Origin: Nocardioides caeni
Lineage (GTDB): Bacteria; Actinomycetota; Actinomycetes; Propionibacteriales; Nocardioidaceae
Length of the DNA stretch: 64,000 nucleotides
Assembly: GCF_004912195.1 (NCBI RefSeq)
Contig: NZ_STGW01000007.1
Coordinates: 118,235 to 182,234 of the forward strand
Reading direction: 5' to 3'
Shown: positions 1 to 8,622 of the stretch, piece by piece
Position numbering within the stretch: the first letter of the stretch is position 1
Layout of the letters: every line of letters starts with the position of its first letter
Made by a program: the position numbers and the translations under genes
Notes under the pieces: generated by a model
Told to the model about the DNA's origin: nothing
What the model saw: only the letters and a program-made list of their open reading frames with translations
Database searches by the model: none

Positions 1-136
1 CCGGCAGCACCTCGCCGGGTCTCGAGACGGCCGCGGGCGGCCTCCTCGACCACCGGGACGGGCGAGTCCCGGCAGCACCTCGCCGGGTCTCGAGACGGCC
101 GCGGGCGGCCTCCTCGACCACCGGGACGGGCGAGTC
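1..136. repeat. Two tandem copies of a 68-bp repeat
   Basis: Positions 1-68 and 69-136 are identical. Each copy contains a 34-bp imperfect palindrome (18-51 in the first copy) running from GGTCTCGAGAC to CTCCTCGACC. It has the same ends and layout as the GGTTGAGG...GAAACC elements at 8332, 57419 and 63007. The second copy ends inside the stop codon of the downstream minus-strand transporter gene, so the array forms the 3' end of that transcript. More copies may lie to the left of the window. A role in termination or mRNA 3'-end protection is inference. Confidence 0.85.
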
Positions 137-1070
137 AGACCGGGTCCGGCTCGCCCTCGACCTCGATGACGATGTCGGTGCCGGGCTCGGCGCCGGCGGC
201 GGTCGTCGCGTCGGCGTGCGCGGCCCGGCCACCCGCGGCGACGACACAGCCGACGAGGATGAGCGGGAAGCCGACGACCATGCCGGTCGTGATCGCCTCG
301 TCGAGGAACAGCACGCCCAGCGCGATGGCGACGGCGGGGTTGACGTAGGTGATGATCGTCGAGCGGGTCGGTCCGGCCTCACGGACCAGGTGCAGGAAGA
401 CCATGAAGGCCAGGGCCGTGCAGACGAGGGCGAGCACCACGATGCTGAGCCAGGCCTCCGCCGGCGCCTCGGTGGGCACGTCGAGTACGCCGAACGGCAG
501 GTAGACGAGTGCGGTGAGGGTGAGAGCGCAGGACATCACCCCGAGCCCGGACAGGTCGGCCAACCAGCGCGTGAGGATGATCGGACCGACGGCGTAGCAG
601 ACCGCCACGACCATCAGCTCCGCGACGGCGAGCATGTCGATGTGGTCGAGGTCGAGGCCGACCAGGCACGCGACGCCCGCGAAGCCGAGGACCAGACCAC
701 CGGCCTGCTGGGGCGTGAAGCGCTCGGCGTGCGCCGTGACCAGGAAGGCGAGCGCACCGAAGAGCGGCACAGCGGCCACCAGCAGCCCGGCCAGCGACGA
801 CGAGATCCGCTGCTCGGCGTGGTTGAGCAGCACCCACGGCACCATGATCTCGATGGCGGCGAACAGGGCCAGCGGACGCCAGCGGGCCAGTACCGGCGCG
901 ACCTCGTGCCGCACCAGCGCCACCGGCAGCAGGACCAGCGACGCGATCGCCGTACGCCAGAAGACGAGGCCGGCCGGCGACACGTGCTCCACGGCGATGC
1001 GGATGAAGAGGTAGGGCAGCCCCCAGATCAGGCACATCGCCAGGAAGAGGGTCCACCCGCGCTTCGTCAC
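135..1070 (-). CDS. EamA/DMT-superfamily permease
   Basis: This 311-residue protein is almost entirely hydrophobic, with about ten predicted membrane helices forming two EamA repeats (roughly residues 8-140 and 150-285) and a short acidic C-terminal tail. The N-terminal WGLPYLFIR segment (about 16-24) is typical of the first EamA helix. Members of the drug/metabolite transporter superfamily export metabolites, amino acids or drugs across the inner membrane; the substrate cannot be read from sequence. The start is a GTG at 1068-1070, preceded at 6 nt by a TAGGTT hexamer (minus strand), which suggests a leaderless mRNA. The gene is divergent from phoD. Confidence 0.85.
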   Translation of the reverse strand: MTKRGWTLFLAMCLIWGLPYLFIRIAVEHVSPAGLVFWRTAIASLVLLPVALVRHEVAPVLARWRPLALFAAIEIMVPWVLLNHAEQRISSSLAGLLVAAVPLFGALAFLVTAHAERFTPQQAGGLVLGFAGVACLVGLDLDHIDMLAVAELMVVAVCYAVGPIILTRWLADLSGLGVMSCALTLTALVYLPFGVLDVPTEAPAEAWLSIVVLALVCTALAFMVFLHLVREAGPTRSTIITYVNPAVAIALGVLFLDEAITTGMVVGFPLILVGCVVAAGGRAAHADATTAAGAEPGTDIVIEVEGEPDPV

Positions 1071-1076
1071 TTGAGC

Positions 1077-1082
1077 AACCTA
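1077..1082 (-). promoter_or_regulatory. -10 hexamer of leaderless EamA gene
   Basis: TAGGTT on the minus strand is followed by six bases and then the GTG start at 1070. No convincing -35 is visible. The spacing puts the predicted transcription start at or next to the start codon. Confidence 0.5.
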
Positions 1083-1189
1083 GGGCTCGGCACCGACATC
1101 CGTCGCGCGATTTCGGGCCGACCACAGTGGCGCGTGTAACGCAGGTCGCACGACGATCGTTGGCGGTTCACACTCGCAGGAGGCCCCCC

Positions 1190-2899
1190 TTGCCCGACAC
1201 GTCCCCCACCCCCTCGGCCAGCATCGCCCTGTCCCGCCGCAACCTGGTGGCCGGCGCCCTCGGCGGCGGTGCCGCGCTGGCGCTCGCCTCGTGGCCGGAG
1301 GCCGTCGCCGCGTCGGCACCCTTCGTCCACGGCGTCGCGTCCGGCGATCCGCTTCCCGACGCCGTGCTCCTGTGGACCCGGGTCACCCCGTCGGTGGAGG
1401 CCGCCCCGGGCTCCGGCATCGGGTCCGACGTCACGGTCACCTGGCAGGTCGCGCGCGACGAGGCGTTCGGCCAGGTCGTCCGGCAGGGTACGGCGGTCGC
1501 GACCGCCGCGAACGATCACACCCTGCACGTCGACGCGACCGGCCTGGACCCCGCGACGTCGTACTTCTATCGCTTCCAGGCCCTCGGGGCGACCTCGCGC
1601 GTGGGCCGGACCCGCACGGCCCCCGCACCGGGCTCGACGGCCCCGGTGAGGTTCGGCGTCGTGTCGTGCGCCAACTACGACTGGGGCTACTTCCAGCCCT
1701 ACAAGTTCCTCGCCACGCGCAGCGACCTGCACGCCGTGCTGCACTTGGGCGACTACGTCTACGAATATGCCCCGGGCGGCGTGATCGCCGGCTATCCGAA
1801 GAACCCGCGCAACGCCGACCCGCTCCACGAGTGCACCACGCTCGAGGACTACCGGGTCCGGCACGGCTGCTACAAGCTCGAGCAGAACCTCCAGGACCTG
1901 CACGCCGCGCATCCGATGATCGCGGTGTGGGACGACCACGAGATCGCCAACGACACCTGGCGCGAGGGAGCGGAGAACCACGATCCCGCTGCTGAGGGCG
2001 ACTGGGCGACCCGCGCCACCGCGGGCCGGCGCGCCTTCCTCGACTGGCTCCCGATCCGGCACACCGATCCCGACGACTGGGCGAGGATCAACCGGCGGCT
2101 CGCGTTCGGGCAGCAGGTCGACCTGTGGATGCTCGACGAGCGCCGCTTCCGCACCCAGCCCCCGAAGAGCCTGCTGCTCGGCTACGGCGCCCTCGGTGGG
2201 CTGCTCGGCGGCACGTCGGGCGACCCGGACGGCTCGATGATCGGCGACGACCAGGAGCACTGGCTGGTGCAGGGACTGTCCGCCAGCACCGCCCGCTGGA
2301 AGGTCCTCGGCAACCAGGTGCCGTTCTTCCCGCAGAACATCGGGCCGCAGCTGCCGCAGCAGATCACCCGGCTCCTCGGACCGGCGCTGTCGGACAAGCT
2401 GGAGGACCCGTTGCTGCAGCTCTATGTCGAGGACTGGAACGGCTTCCTGGACCAGCGGCAGCGGATCGTCGACGGGATGGCCGGGATCAGCGACGTCGTC
2501 GTCCTCACCGGCGACGTGCACCAGAGCTTCGCCAGCGAGATCCCCGTGCGTCCCAGCAACTATCTGCTCGACCGCAGGTCGGCAGCAGTGGAGTACGTGA
2601 CGCCCGGCGTCGCCTCACCGTCCCTGCAGACAATGATCAACCAGGTCGCGCCGGGCATCGGCACGCTGCTCGACGTGCTCCTGACCGCCAACAACACCTT
2701 GTCGAACCCGTGGCTGAAGTACGCCGAGGGGTTCAAGACGGGCTGCATGATCGTCGACTTCTCGACCCAGCGGGTCCAGTCCGACTGGTTCCTCGTCGAC
2801 AAGGGGACGGATCCGGGCAGCCCGGTCCGCTGGGCGGCATCACGTCAGACGGTCGCCGGGTCGCGCCGGGTCACGACGGCCGCGAAGGCGCTCGTCTGA
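1190..2899 (+). CDS. phoD: Alkaline phosphatase D, Tat-exported
   Basis: A PhoD-family phosphodiesterase/phosphatase of 569 residues. The signature metal-site motifs are visible: LGDYVYE around residue 188, WDDHEIAND around 248 and TGDVHQ around 442. The N-terminus has a twin-arginine signal (SRRNLV at about 15-20, then a hydrophobic alanine-rich stretch ending near AVAASA), so the enzyme should be exported folded and release phosphate from organic esters outside the cell. I chose the TTG at 1190 because GCAGGAGG lies about six bases upstream and because it places the RR motif normally; an in-frame ATG at 1127 would add 21 residues without an SD. No PHO box was identified. Confidence 0.9.
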   Translation: MPDTSPTPSASIALSRRNLVAGALGGGAALALASWPEAVAASAPFVHGVASGDPLPDAVLLWTRVTPSVEAAPGSGIGSDVTVTWQVARDEAFGQVVRQGTAVATAANDHTLHVDATGLDPATSYFYRFQALGATSRVGRTRTAPAPGSTAPVRFGVVSCANYDWGYFQPYKFLATRSDLHAVLHLGDYVYEYAPGGVIAGYPKNPRNADPLHECTTLEDYRVRHGCYKLEQNLQDLHAAHPMIAVWDDHEIANDTWREGAENHDPAAEGDWATRATAGRRAFLDWLPIRHTDPDDWARINRRLAFGQQVDLWMLDERRFRTQPPKSLLLGYGALGGLLGGTSGDPDGSMIGDDQEHWLVQGLSASTARWKVLGNQVPFFPQNIGPQLPQQITRLLGPALSDKLEDPLLQLYVEDWNGFLDQRQRIVDGMAGISDVVVLTGDVHQSFASEIPVRPSNYLLDRRSAAVEYVTPGVASPSLQTMINQVAPGIGTLLDVLLTANNTLSNPWLKYAEGFKTGCMIVDFSTQRVQSDWFLVDKGTDPGSPVRWAASRQTVAGSRRVTTAAKALV

Positions 2900-2931
2900 C
2901 CGGGCCCGAGCGAGCGGTCCGACCGAGCGGC

Positions 2932-3438
2932 TCAGTCCTCGGCCGGCCCCGCCTCGAGCCAGCCGCGGAAGGCCTCGAGGTTGGCCGTCGACTCGCCCCA
3001 CTCGATCCGCCATGCCCACTCCTTGCGGATGGACGACTCGAAGCCCAGCTCGAGGATCGTGTTGAACGAGGAGTCGGCATAGGTGAGGACCGAGCCCATC
3101 AGCCGGTCGAGGTCGTCGGTCGTGACGGACGACAGCGGCAGGCGGGCGTCGAGGTAGATGTCCCCGTGGTGGTCGAGCCCGAACGCGACGCCGTACATCC
3201 GCATGTTGCGCTCGAGCAGCCAGCGGTAGACCCGCTCGAACTGCTCGTCGGGACGACGGCAGACGAAGGCGTGCACCCCGAGGGCGTGCGGGCCGAGATC
3301 GAGGCGGACGGGGGTCTGCAGCTTGCTCTCGCCGGGGAGCGAGAAGCTGAAGCCGCCCTCGCCCGTCTCCTCGAACTCGAGGTCGTTGGCCCGGAGCCAC
3401 TCCCGGACGACATCGGCAGGCTCAGCGGTTGCGCTCAT
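2932..3438 (-). CDS. YbjN-domain protein downstream of mshA
   Basis: A 168-residue soluble protein matching the YbjN / sensory-transduction-regulator fold family (type III secretion chaperone-like fold). It has an N-terminal DVVREWL helix, a central beta-rich part and an acidic C-terminus. Family members have no enzymatic activity that I know of and are often linked to mshA in Actinobacteria. The ATG start at 3436-3438 lies inside the 3' end of mshA, a 17-nt overlap, so translation is probably coupled and the two form an operon. Its biological role is unknown. Confidence 0.8.
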   Translation of the reverse strand: MSATAEPADVVREWLRANDLEFEETGEGGFSFSLPGESKLQTPVRLDLGPHALGVHAFVCRRPDEQFERVYRWLLERNMRMYGVAFGLDHHGDIYLDARLPLSSVTTDDLDRLMGSVLTYADSSFNTILELGFESSIRKEWAWRIEWGESTANLEAFRGWLEAGPAED

Positions 3439-4717
3439 CCGGCAACCGTAGAGGAGCGCGCATGATCCGATGAGCCCGCTCGTAGGCAGCCAGGGTCTGG
3501 GCCGCGGTCGCCTCCCACGAGAACTGGCGGGCCTGGTCGAGGGCGCCGGCCGCCAGCCGGTCGCGGTACGTCGGGTCGGCCGCCACGCGCTCGAGGGCCA
3601 GCGCCCAGTCGTGGGGCTCGTGCGTGTCGACCAGCAGGCCGCTGTGACCGTCGCGGACGACCGTCGTGAGGCCACCGACGGCAGCAGCGACCACCGGCGC
3701 ACCAGCGGCCTGGGCCTCGGCGGCGACCAGCCCGAACGACTCGTTGTAGGAGGGCACGGCGACCAGGGTCGCTGCGGCGTACCAGCCGGCCAGGTCGGTC
3801 TGCGGGACCGGCGGCACGAAGCGCACGACGTCGTCGATGCCGAGCTCGGCCGAGAGGTTGGCCAGCGACGTCGGGCGGTCGAGCCCGCTGCCCGAGGGGC
3901 CGCCGACGACGGGGACCACGAGCCGGGAGCGCAGGTCGGGACGCCGCTCCAACAGCTCGGCGACGGCCCGCAGCAGGACGTCGGGGGCCTTGAGCGGCTG
4001 GATCCGGCCGGCGAACAGCAGCACCAGGGCGTCCGCGGGCAGGCCGCGATCACGCCGGGCCGCGGCCCTGCCGGCAGCGTCCAGCGGGCGGAAGAGCGTG
4101 GTGTCGACGCCGGGATGGACGACCTCGACGCGCCCGGGGTCGGCGTCATAGAGGTTGATCAGCTGCTTGGCCTCGAGGTCGGTGTTGGCGATGAGCACGT
4201 CGGCGGCCTCGACCACCTGCTCCTCGCCGATCACGCGGGCCGCCGGCTCCGGGGTGTCGCCCAGCGCGAGCGCCTCGTTCTTGACCTTGGCCATCGTGTG
4301 CATGGAGTGGACGAGCGGGACGCCCCACCGGTCACGCGCCAGCGCGCCGACCTGGCCGGAGAGCCAGTAGTGGGAGTGGACCACGTCGAAGTGGCCCAAC
4401 GGTTGCGCGGCCTCGGCCCGGAGAACCTCACGGGCGAACACGCACAACTGCCCGGGCAGCTCCTCCTTGGTCAGGCCCTCGAACGGGCCCGCGTGCACGT
4501 GGTGGACGGTGATGCCGTCCTCGACGGGGACGACAGGCGGCAGGCTCGACCGGGTCGCCCGGGTGAACACGTCGACCGCGATGCCGCGCGCGGCGAGCCG
4601 GCGGGCGACCTCGACGACATAGACGTTCATGCCGCCCGCGTCACCGGTGCCGGGCTGGTCCAGCGGTGAGGTGTGCAGGCTGATCATCGCGACGCGCTCG
4701 ATCGCGGAGCGGTCCAT
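3422..4717 (-). CDS. mshA: D-inositol-3-phosphate glycosyltransferase
   Basis: A GT-B fold, GT4-family transferase of 431 residues that catalyses the first step of mycothiol synthesis, joining UDP-GlcNAc to 1L-myo-inositol 1-phosphate. Visible family features are the N-terminal loop [12 protein letters not shown] (about 23-34), the phosphate-binding region [13 protein letters not shown] with R238 and K243, and the [11 protein letters not shown] element (E326 and E334) that holds the nucleotide sugar. The ATG at 4715-4717 is preceded by AGGAGGTGCC, a strong SD. The upstream open frame continues but lacks any mshA-like sequence. Mycothiol synthesis supports an actinobacterial host. Confidence 0.92.
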   Translation of the reverse strand: MDRSAIERVAMISLHTSPLDQPGTGDAGGMNVYVVEVARRLAARGIAVDVFTRATRSSLPPVVPVEDGITVHHVHAGPFEGLTKEELPGQLCVFAREVLRAEAAQPLGHFDVVHSHYWLSGQVGALARDRWGVPLVHSMHTMAKVKNEALALGDTPEPAARVIGEEQVVEAADVLIANTDLEAKQLINLYDADPGRVEVVHPGVDTTLFRPLDAAGRAAARRDRGLPADALVLLFAGRIQPLKAPDVLLRAVAELLERRPDLRSRLVVPVVGGPSGSGLDRPTSLANLSAELGIDDVVRFVPPVPQTDLAGWYAAATLVAVPSYNESFGLVAAEAQAAGAPVVAAAVGGLTTVVRDGHSGLLVDTHEPHDWALALERVAADPTYRDRLAAGALDQARQFSWEATAAQTLAAYERAHRIMRAPLRLPDERNR

Positions 4718-4862
4718 GGCACCTCCTCGTGATCGGGTCGTGGTCGGATGCTCGGCCTGCCCGACAGTGCCGGGCAGCAGGTCAAACCCTTTCAGTGTGC
4801 CCGGCATTCCCGAGCGGCCGGGGAAGAGGCGCCAGCCGGGGACGGTGCGACAGGATGGAGCC

Positions 4863-5615
4863 ATGAGCCGCCCCGTCGCCGTCGTCACCGGAGCCTCCAG
4901 CGGGATCGGGGCTGCCGCCGCGCGCCAGCTCGCGGGAGCCGGCTTCGAGGTCGTCTGCGCCGCCCGTCGCGCCGACCGGGTCGAGGCTCTCGCCGCCGAG
5001 ATCGACGGCCGCGCCGTCGTGTGCGACGTCACCGACCCGGCGTCGGTCGCGGCACTCGCCGACGAGGTCGGGCCGCGGCTCGCCGTACTCGTCAACAACG
5101 CGGGCGGCGCCTTCGGTCTCTCGACCGTCGCGGAGGCGGACAGTGACGAGTGGCGCCGGATGTACGACGTCAACGTGATCGGCCTGATGCAGGTGACCCG
5201 GGCACTGCTGCCCGCGCTGGTCGCCCATGGCGGGGCCGAGGGCGCGGGCACGATCGTCAACGTCGGCTCGACCGCAGGCCGGATCGCCTATGAGGGCGGC
5301 GCCGGCTACACGGCCGCCAAGCACGGCACCAAGGTGGTCACCGAGACCCTGCGGCTGGAGCTCTTCGACCAGCCGGTGCGGGTCTGTGAGATCGCGCCCG
5401 GCATGGTCCGCACCGACGAGTTCTCGCTCGTGCGCTTCGACGGCGACCAGGCGCGGGCGGACGCGATCTATGCCGGCGTCGCCGAGCCGCTGGTCGCCGA
5501 CGACGTCGCCGACGCGATCACCTGGGTCGTCACACGACCCAGCCACGTCAACATCGACGAGATGGTGATCAAGCCGCGCGCCCAGGCCGCGCAGCACAAG
5601 GTGCACCGGGTCTGA
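4863..5615 (+). CDS. SDR-family NAD(P)-dependent oxidoreductase
   Basis: A 250-residue classical short-chain dehydrogenase. The nucleotide-binding TGASSGIG motif is at about residues 9-16, NNAGG is at about 78, and the catalytic Ser, YTAAK tyrosine and lysine follow around 135-155. The C-terminal part carries the family's APGMV element. The substrate is unknown; some close relatives are annotated as serine or 3-hydroxy acid dehydrogenases. The ATG at 4863 is six bases after CAGGAT. The stop codon is embedded in a palindrome shared with the convergent racemase-like gene. Confidence 0.88.
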   Translation: MSRPVAVVTGASSGIGAAAARQLAGAGFEVVCAARRADRVEALAAEIDGRAVVCDVTDPASVAALADEVGPRLAVLVNNAGGAFGLSTVAEADSDEWRRMYDVNVIGLMQVTRALLPALVAHGGAEGAGTIVNVGSTAGRIAYEGGAGYTAAKHGTKVVTETLRLELFDQPVRVCEIAPGMVRTDEFSLVRFDGDQARADAIYAGVAEPLVADDVADAITWVVTRPSHVNIDEMVIKPRAQAAQHKVHRV

Positions 5616-5630
5616 CCCGGATCCGCGTCA
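5613..5630. terminator. Palindrome joining two convergent stop codons
   Basis: TGACCCGGATCCGCGTCA is an imperfect palindrome containing the TGA of the plus-strand SDR gene at one end and the stop (TCA on the plus strand) of the minus-strand gene at the other. A near-identical GACCCGGATCCGGGTC lies at 12751-12766. There is no T-tract, so it is a candidate bidirectional terminator only. Confidence 0.45.
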
Positions 5631-6317
5631 GGCCAGCGCGCGATCCAGGGCGGCCTGCACGTGCAGGGTCGTGCAGGGGAAGACCGGGAGCTCGGAGTCG
5701 GCCTGGCGCACCAGCAGCTCCAGCTCGGAGCAGCCGAGGATCACGCCACCCGCGCCGGCGTCCCACAGCTCGCTGATCAGCGCGACCACCGAGCGACGGG
5801 AGTCGTCGACGACCTTCCCGTGGACCAGCTCGTCGTAGATGATCCGGTTGAGCTCGTCGTGGTGCTCCACGCCGGGGACGACGACGTCCAGCCCGTGGCT
5901 GGCGATCCGGTCGGTGAAGAAGGTCCGCGACATCGCGAAGCGCGTGCCCAACAACGCGACGGTCTCGACGCCCTGCTCCTTGCAGGCCTCGGCGACGACG
6001 TCACCGAGGTGGAGCAGCGGAATGCCGACGGCGTCCTGGACCTGCTCGGCGACCCGGTGGAAGGTCGTGGTGCAGAGCATCAGGAAGTCGGCGCCGGCCC
6101 GCTCGACCGACTCGGCGGCGGCCCGCAGGATGGTCGCGACCCCGTCCCAGTCCTCGGCCTCCTGGAGTGCGGTCACCTCGGCGAAGTCGACCGAGGTCAT
6201 GACCGTCCGGGCCGAGTGGAGACCGCCCAGACGGCGCTCGACGCCGGTGTTGAGCGCCTCGTAGTAGGCCGCGCTGCTCTCCCAGGACATGCCGCCGACG
6301 AGGCCGATGGTCTGCAT
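5628..6317 (-). CDS. Aspartate/glutamate racemase-family protein
   Basis: A 229-residue protein of the Asp/Glu racemase superfamily. It begins with the [15 protein letters not shown] signature of the aspartate racemase (RacD/YgeA-like) branch. Both catalytic cysteines are present: C82 in LCTTTFH and C196 in LGCSELELL. These enzymes racemise acidic amino acids without a cofactor; aspartate or a related substrate is likely but not provable here. The ATG at 6315-6317 lies six bases after a TAGACT hexamer (minus strand), suggesting a leaderless transcript divergent from typA. Confidence 0.85.
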   Translation of the reverse strand: MQTIGLVGGMSWESSAAYYEALNTGVERRLGGLHSARTVMTSVDFAEVTALQEAEDWDGVATILRAAAESVERAGADFLMLCTTTFHRVAEQVQDAVGIPLLHLGDVVAEACKEQGVETVALLGTRFAMSRTFFTDRIASHGLDVVVPGVEHHDELNRIIYDELVHGKVVDDSRRSVVALISELWDAGAGGVILGCSELELLVRQADSELPVFPCTTLHVQAALDRALA

Positions 6318-6323
6318 GCGCTG

Positions 6324-6329
6324 AGTCTA
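6324..6329 (-). promoter_or_regulatory. -10 hexamer of leaderless racemase gene
   Basis: TAGACT on the minus strand, six bases, then ATG at 6317. It shares the 66-bp divergent region with the typA promoter. Confidence 0.55.
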
Positions 6330-6369
6330 GGGCGCCGTCGCGGATGCGAGCGGGACGGTCCAGCGCCAG

Positions 6370-6375
6370 TAGGCT
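6370..6375 (+). promoter_or_regulatory. -10 hexamer of typA
   Basis: TAGGCT is followed by eight bases and the GTG start of typA at 6384. No SD is present in the interval, so the mRNA is probably leaderless or nearly so. Confidence 0.5.
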
Positions 6376-6383
6376 GGACTCTC

Positions 6384-8288
6384 GTGTCCCAGACTCGTCG
6401 TACCGATCTCCGCAACGTCGCCATCGTCGCCCACGTCGACCACGGCAAGACCACCCTCGTCGACGCGATGCTGCACCAGGCCGGTGCCTTCAGCGCCCAC
6501 CAGGCCGAGGGCGTCGCCGAGCGCGTGATGGACTCCGGTGACCTCGAGCGCGAGAAGGGCATCACCATCCTCGCGAAGAACACCGCGGTCCACTACCGCG
6601 GCCCCTCTGCGCAGGAGATGGCCAACGGCGACATGGTCATCAACATCATCGACACCCCCGGTCACGCCGACTTCGGTGGCGAGGTCGAGCGGGGCCTGTC
6701 GATGGTCGACGGCATCGTGCTCCTGGTCGACGCCTCCGAGGGCCCGCTCCCCCAGACCCGCTTCGTGCTGCGCAAGGCGCTCAACGCCGACATGCCGGTG
6801 ATCCTGGTCGTCAACAAGACCGACCGCGGCGACGCTCGCATCGACGAGGTCGTCGACGAGACCTACGAGCTGTTCATGGACCTGCTCGACGAGTCGCACT
6901 CCCAGGACGCGCTCGACTTCCCGGTCGTCTTCGCCTCCGGCAAGGCCGGCATCGCGTCGCTGACCAAGCCGGAGAACGGCACCCTGCCCGAGGGCACCGA
7001 CCTCGAGCCGCTGTTCCGGACCATCCTGGAGACCATCCCCGCTCCCGAGTACGACGACGAGGCGCCCCTGCAGGCGCACGTCACCAACCTCGACGCCTCG
7101 CCCTTCCTGGGCCGTCTCGCCCTGCTCCGCATCAAGCAGGGCACCCTCAAGAAGGGCCAGCAGGTCGCCTGGATGCAGCGCGACGGCGGCGTCAAGAACG
7201 TCAAGATCACCGAGCTCCTCGTCACCGAGGGCCTCGAGCGCAAGCCCGGCGAGTCCGCCGGTCCCGGCGACATCGTCGCGGTCGCGGGCATCCCGGAGAT
7301 CACCATCGGCGAAACCCTCGCCGACCCGGAGAACCCGGTCGCACTGCCGCTCATCCACGTCGACGAGCCCGCGATCTCGATGACCATCGGCACCAACACC
7401 TCCCCGCTCGTCGGCAAGGGCGGCAAGGGCCACAAGGTCACCGCCCGCCTCGTCAAGGACCGCCTCGACTCCGAGCTGATCGGCAACGTCTCGCTCCGCG
7501 TCCTGCCCACCGAGCGCCCCGACGCCTGGGAGGTCCAGGGCCGTGGCGAGCTGGCGCTGGCCATCCTGGTCGAGCAGATGCGCCGCGAGGGCTACGAGCT
7601 CACCGTCGGCAAGCCCCAGGTCGTCCTCCGCGAGATCGACGGCAAGACCCACGAGCCGTTCGAGCGCCTCACCATCGATGCCCCCGAGGAGTTCCTCGGC
7701 ACCATCACCGAGCTCCTCGCCAACCGCAAGGGCCGCATGGAGGGCATGACCAACCACGGCACCGGGTGGGTGCGGATGGAGTTCGTCGTCCCGGCGCGAG
7801 GACTGATCGGCTTCCGCACCGACTTCCTCACCGAGACCCGTGGCACCGGCATCGCCCACTCCATCTCCGAGGGCTACTTCCCCTGGGCCGGCGAGATCCG
7901 CTCCCGCCAGTCCGGCTCCCTCGTCGCCGACCGCGCGGGCGCCGCCACGGCGTACGCCATGACGTCGTTGCAGGAGCGCGGCATCCTCTTCGTCGAGCCC
8001 GGCACGGAGGTCTACGAGGGCATGATCGTCGGCGAGAACTCCCGCGCCGACGACATGGACGTCAACATCACCAAGGAGAAGCAGCAGACCAACATCCGGT
8101 CCGCCACCTCCGACAACTTCGAGAAGCTGATCCCGCCGCGGAAGCTCTCGCTCGAGCAGTGCCTGGAGTTCTGCCGCGAGGACGAGTGCGTGGAGATCAC
8201 CCCCGAGACCGTGCGGATCCGCAAGGTCAACCTGGACGCCAACGAGCGGGCGAAGGCTGCGAGTCGAGCGCGTAAAGCCAGCAAGTGA
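6384..8288 (+). CDS. typA: Translational GTPase TypA/BipA
   Basis: A 634-residue ribosome-associated translational GTPase, paralogous to EF-G and LepA. Seen in order are the P-loop AHVDHGKT (about 14-21), the switch I region with EREKGITI, the G3 motif [15 protein letters not shown] and the G4 NKTD. The C-terminal half has the TypA-specific region with [13 protein letters not shown]. TypA is linked to ribosome assembly and stress adaptation. I chose GTG at 6384 because homologues begin just before the [18 protein letters not shown] segment and because a -10 hexamer lies directly upstream; in-frame sequence further upstream has no TypA similarity. Codon use is highly biased (GAG, CTC, GTC), as in highly expressed genes. 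Confidence 0.96.
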   Translation: MSQTRRTDLRNVAIVAHVDHGKTTLVDAMLHQAGAFSAHQAEGVAERVMDSGDLEREKGITILAKNTAVHYRGPSAQEMANGDMVINIIDTPGHADFGGEVERGLSMVDGIVLLVDASEGPLPQTRFVLRKALNADMPVILVVNKTDRGDARIDEVVDETYELFMDLLDESHSQDALDFPVVFASGKAGIASLTKPENGTLPEGTDLEPLFRTILETIPAPEYDDEAPLQAHVTNLDASPFLGRLALLRIKQGTLKKGQQVAWMQRDGGVKNVKITELLVTEGLERKPGESAGPGDIVAVAGIPEITIGETLADPENPVALPLIHVDEPAISMTIGTNTSPLVGKGGKGHKVTARLVKDRLDSELIGNVSLRVLPTERPDAWEVQGRGELALAILVEQMRREGYELTVGKPQVVLREIDGKTHEPFERLTIDAPEEFLGTITELLANRKGRMEGMTNHGTGWVRMEFVVPARGLIGFRTDFLTETRGTGIAHSISEGYFPWAGEIRSRQSGSLVADRAGAATAYAMTSLQERGILFVEPGTEVYEGMIVGENSRADDMDVNITKEKQQTNIRSATSDNFEKLIPPRKLSLEQCLEFCREDECVEITPETVRIRKVNLDANERAKAASRARKASK

Positions 8289-8293
8289 GGCGC

Positions 8294-8319
8294 CGGTGAC
8301 CGAGCTTGCGAGGTCACCG
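8294..8319 (+). terminator. Hairpin after typA
   Basis: CGGTGACC and GGTCACCG form a perfect 8-bp stem with a 10-nt loop, starting 6 nt after the typA stop. No T-run follows, so it is a candidate only. Confidence 0.5.
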
Positions 8320-8331
8320 ATCAGCGCCGAA

Positions 8332-8386
8332 GGTTGAGGAGCGCCCGCGACCGACGAAGGAGGTCGCGACGGCGCGTCACGAAACC
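8332..8386. repeat. Interspersed palindromic element, long form
   Basis: A 55-bp sequence starting GGTTGAGGAGCGCC and ending GGCGCGTCACGAAACC, with internal inverted segments (CGCGACC / GGTCGCG). It has the same ends as the 32-bp elements at 57419 and 63007 and sits in the typA downstream region. Confidence 0.7.
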
Positions 8387-8487
8387 CGGTTCGCGAAGAG
8401 GAAGATCCACCGGTAGGCGGACCCGCGCCCGACAGGCGTACTGTCGAAGGTCGGAGCCGTCCAGACTCCCTCTCAGAGAGAACCGCC

Positions 8488-8622
8488 ATGAGCGACAAGT
8501 CGCCGCGCCAGAGCCTCACCAAGAAGACCGGGAAGTCGATCAAGGAGAAGCGCGCCGACAAGCGCGCCAAGGGGGCGGAGGAGACACTCTCCGAGAAGAT
8601 CCACCCCGCCAAGAAGAAGTGA
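8488..8622 (+). CDS. Small basic Lys/Arg-rich protein, 44 aa
   Basis: A 44-residue peptide with about a third Lys or Arg. It begins MSDKSPRQSLTKKTG, has a KEKRADKRAKGAEE amphipathic stretch in the middle and ends in AKKK. The ATG at 8488 is preceded by a purine-rich GAGAGAACC. Its TGA (8620-8622) overlaps the GTG start of the next gene as GTGA, implying translational coupling. The composition suggests a nucleic-acid- or ribosome-associated protein, but no function is established. I recall similar short proteins in other actinobacteria, which supports it being real. Confidence 0.7.
   Translation: MSDKSPRQSLTKKTGKSIKEKRADKRAKGAEETLSEKIHPAKKK

Noticed and set aside
3422..5260. N-terminal extension of mshA by about 180 residues.
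   Set aside because: It overlaps the divergent SDR gene and lacks MshA similarity; the ATG at 4717 has a strong SD.
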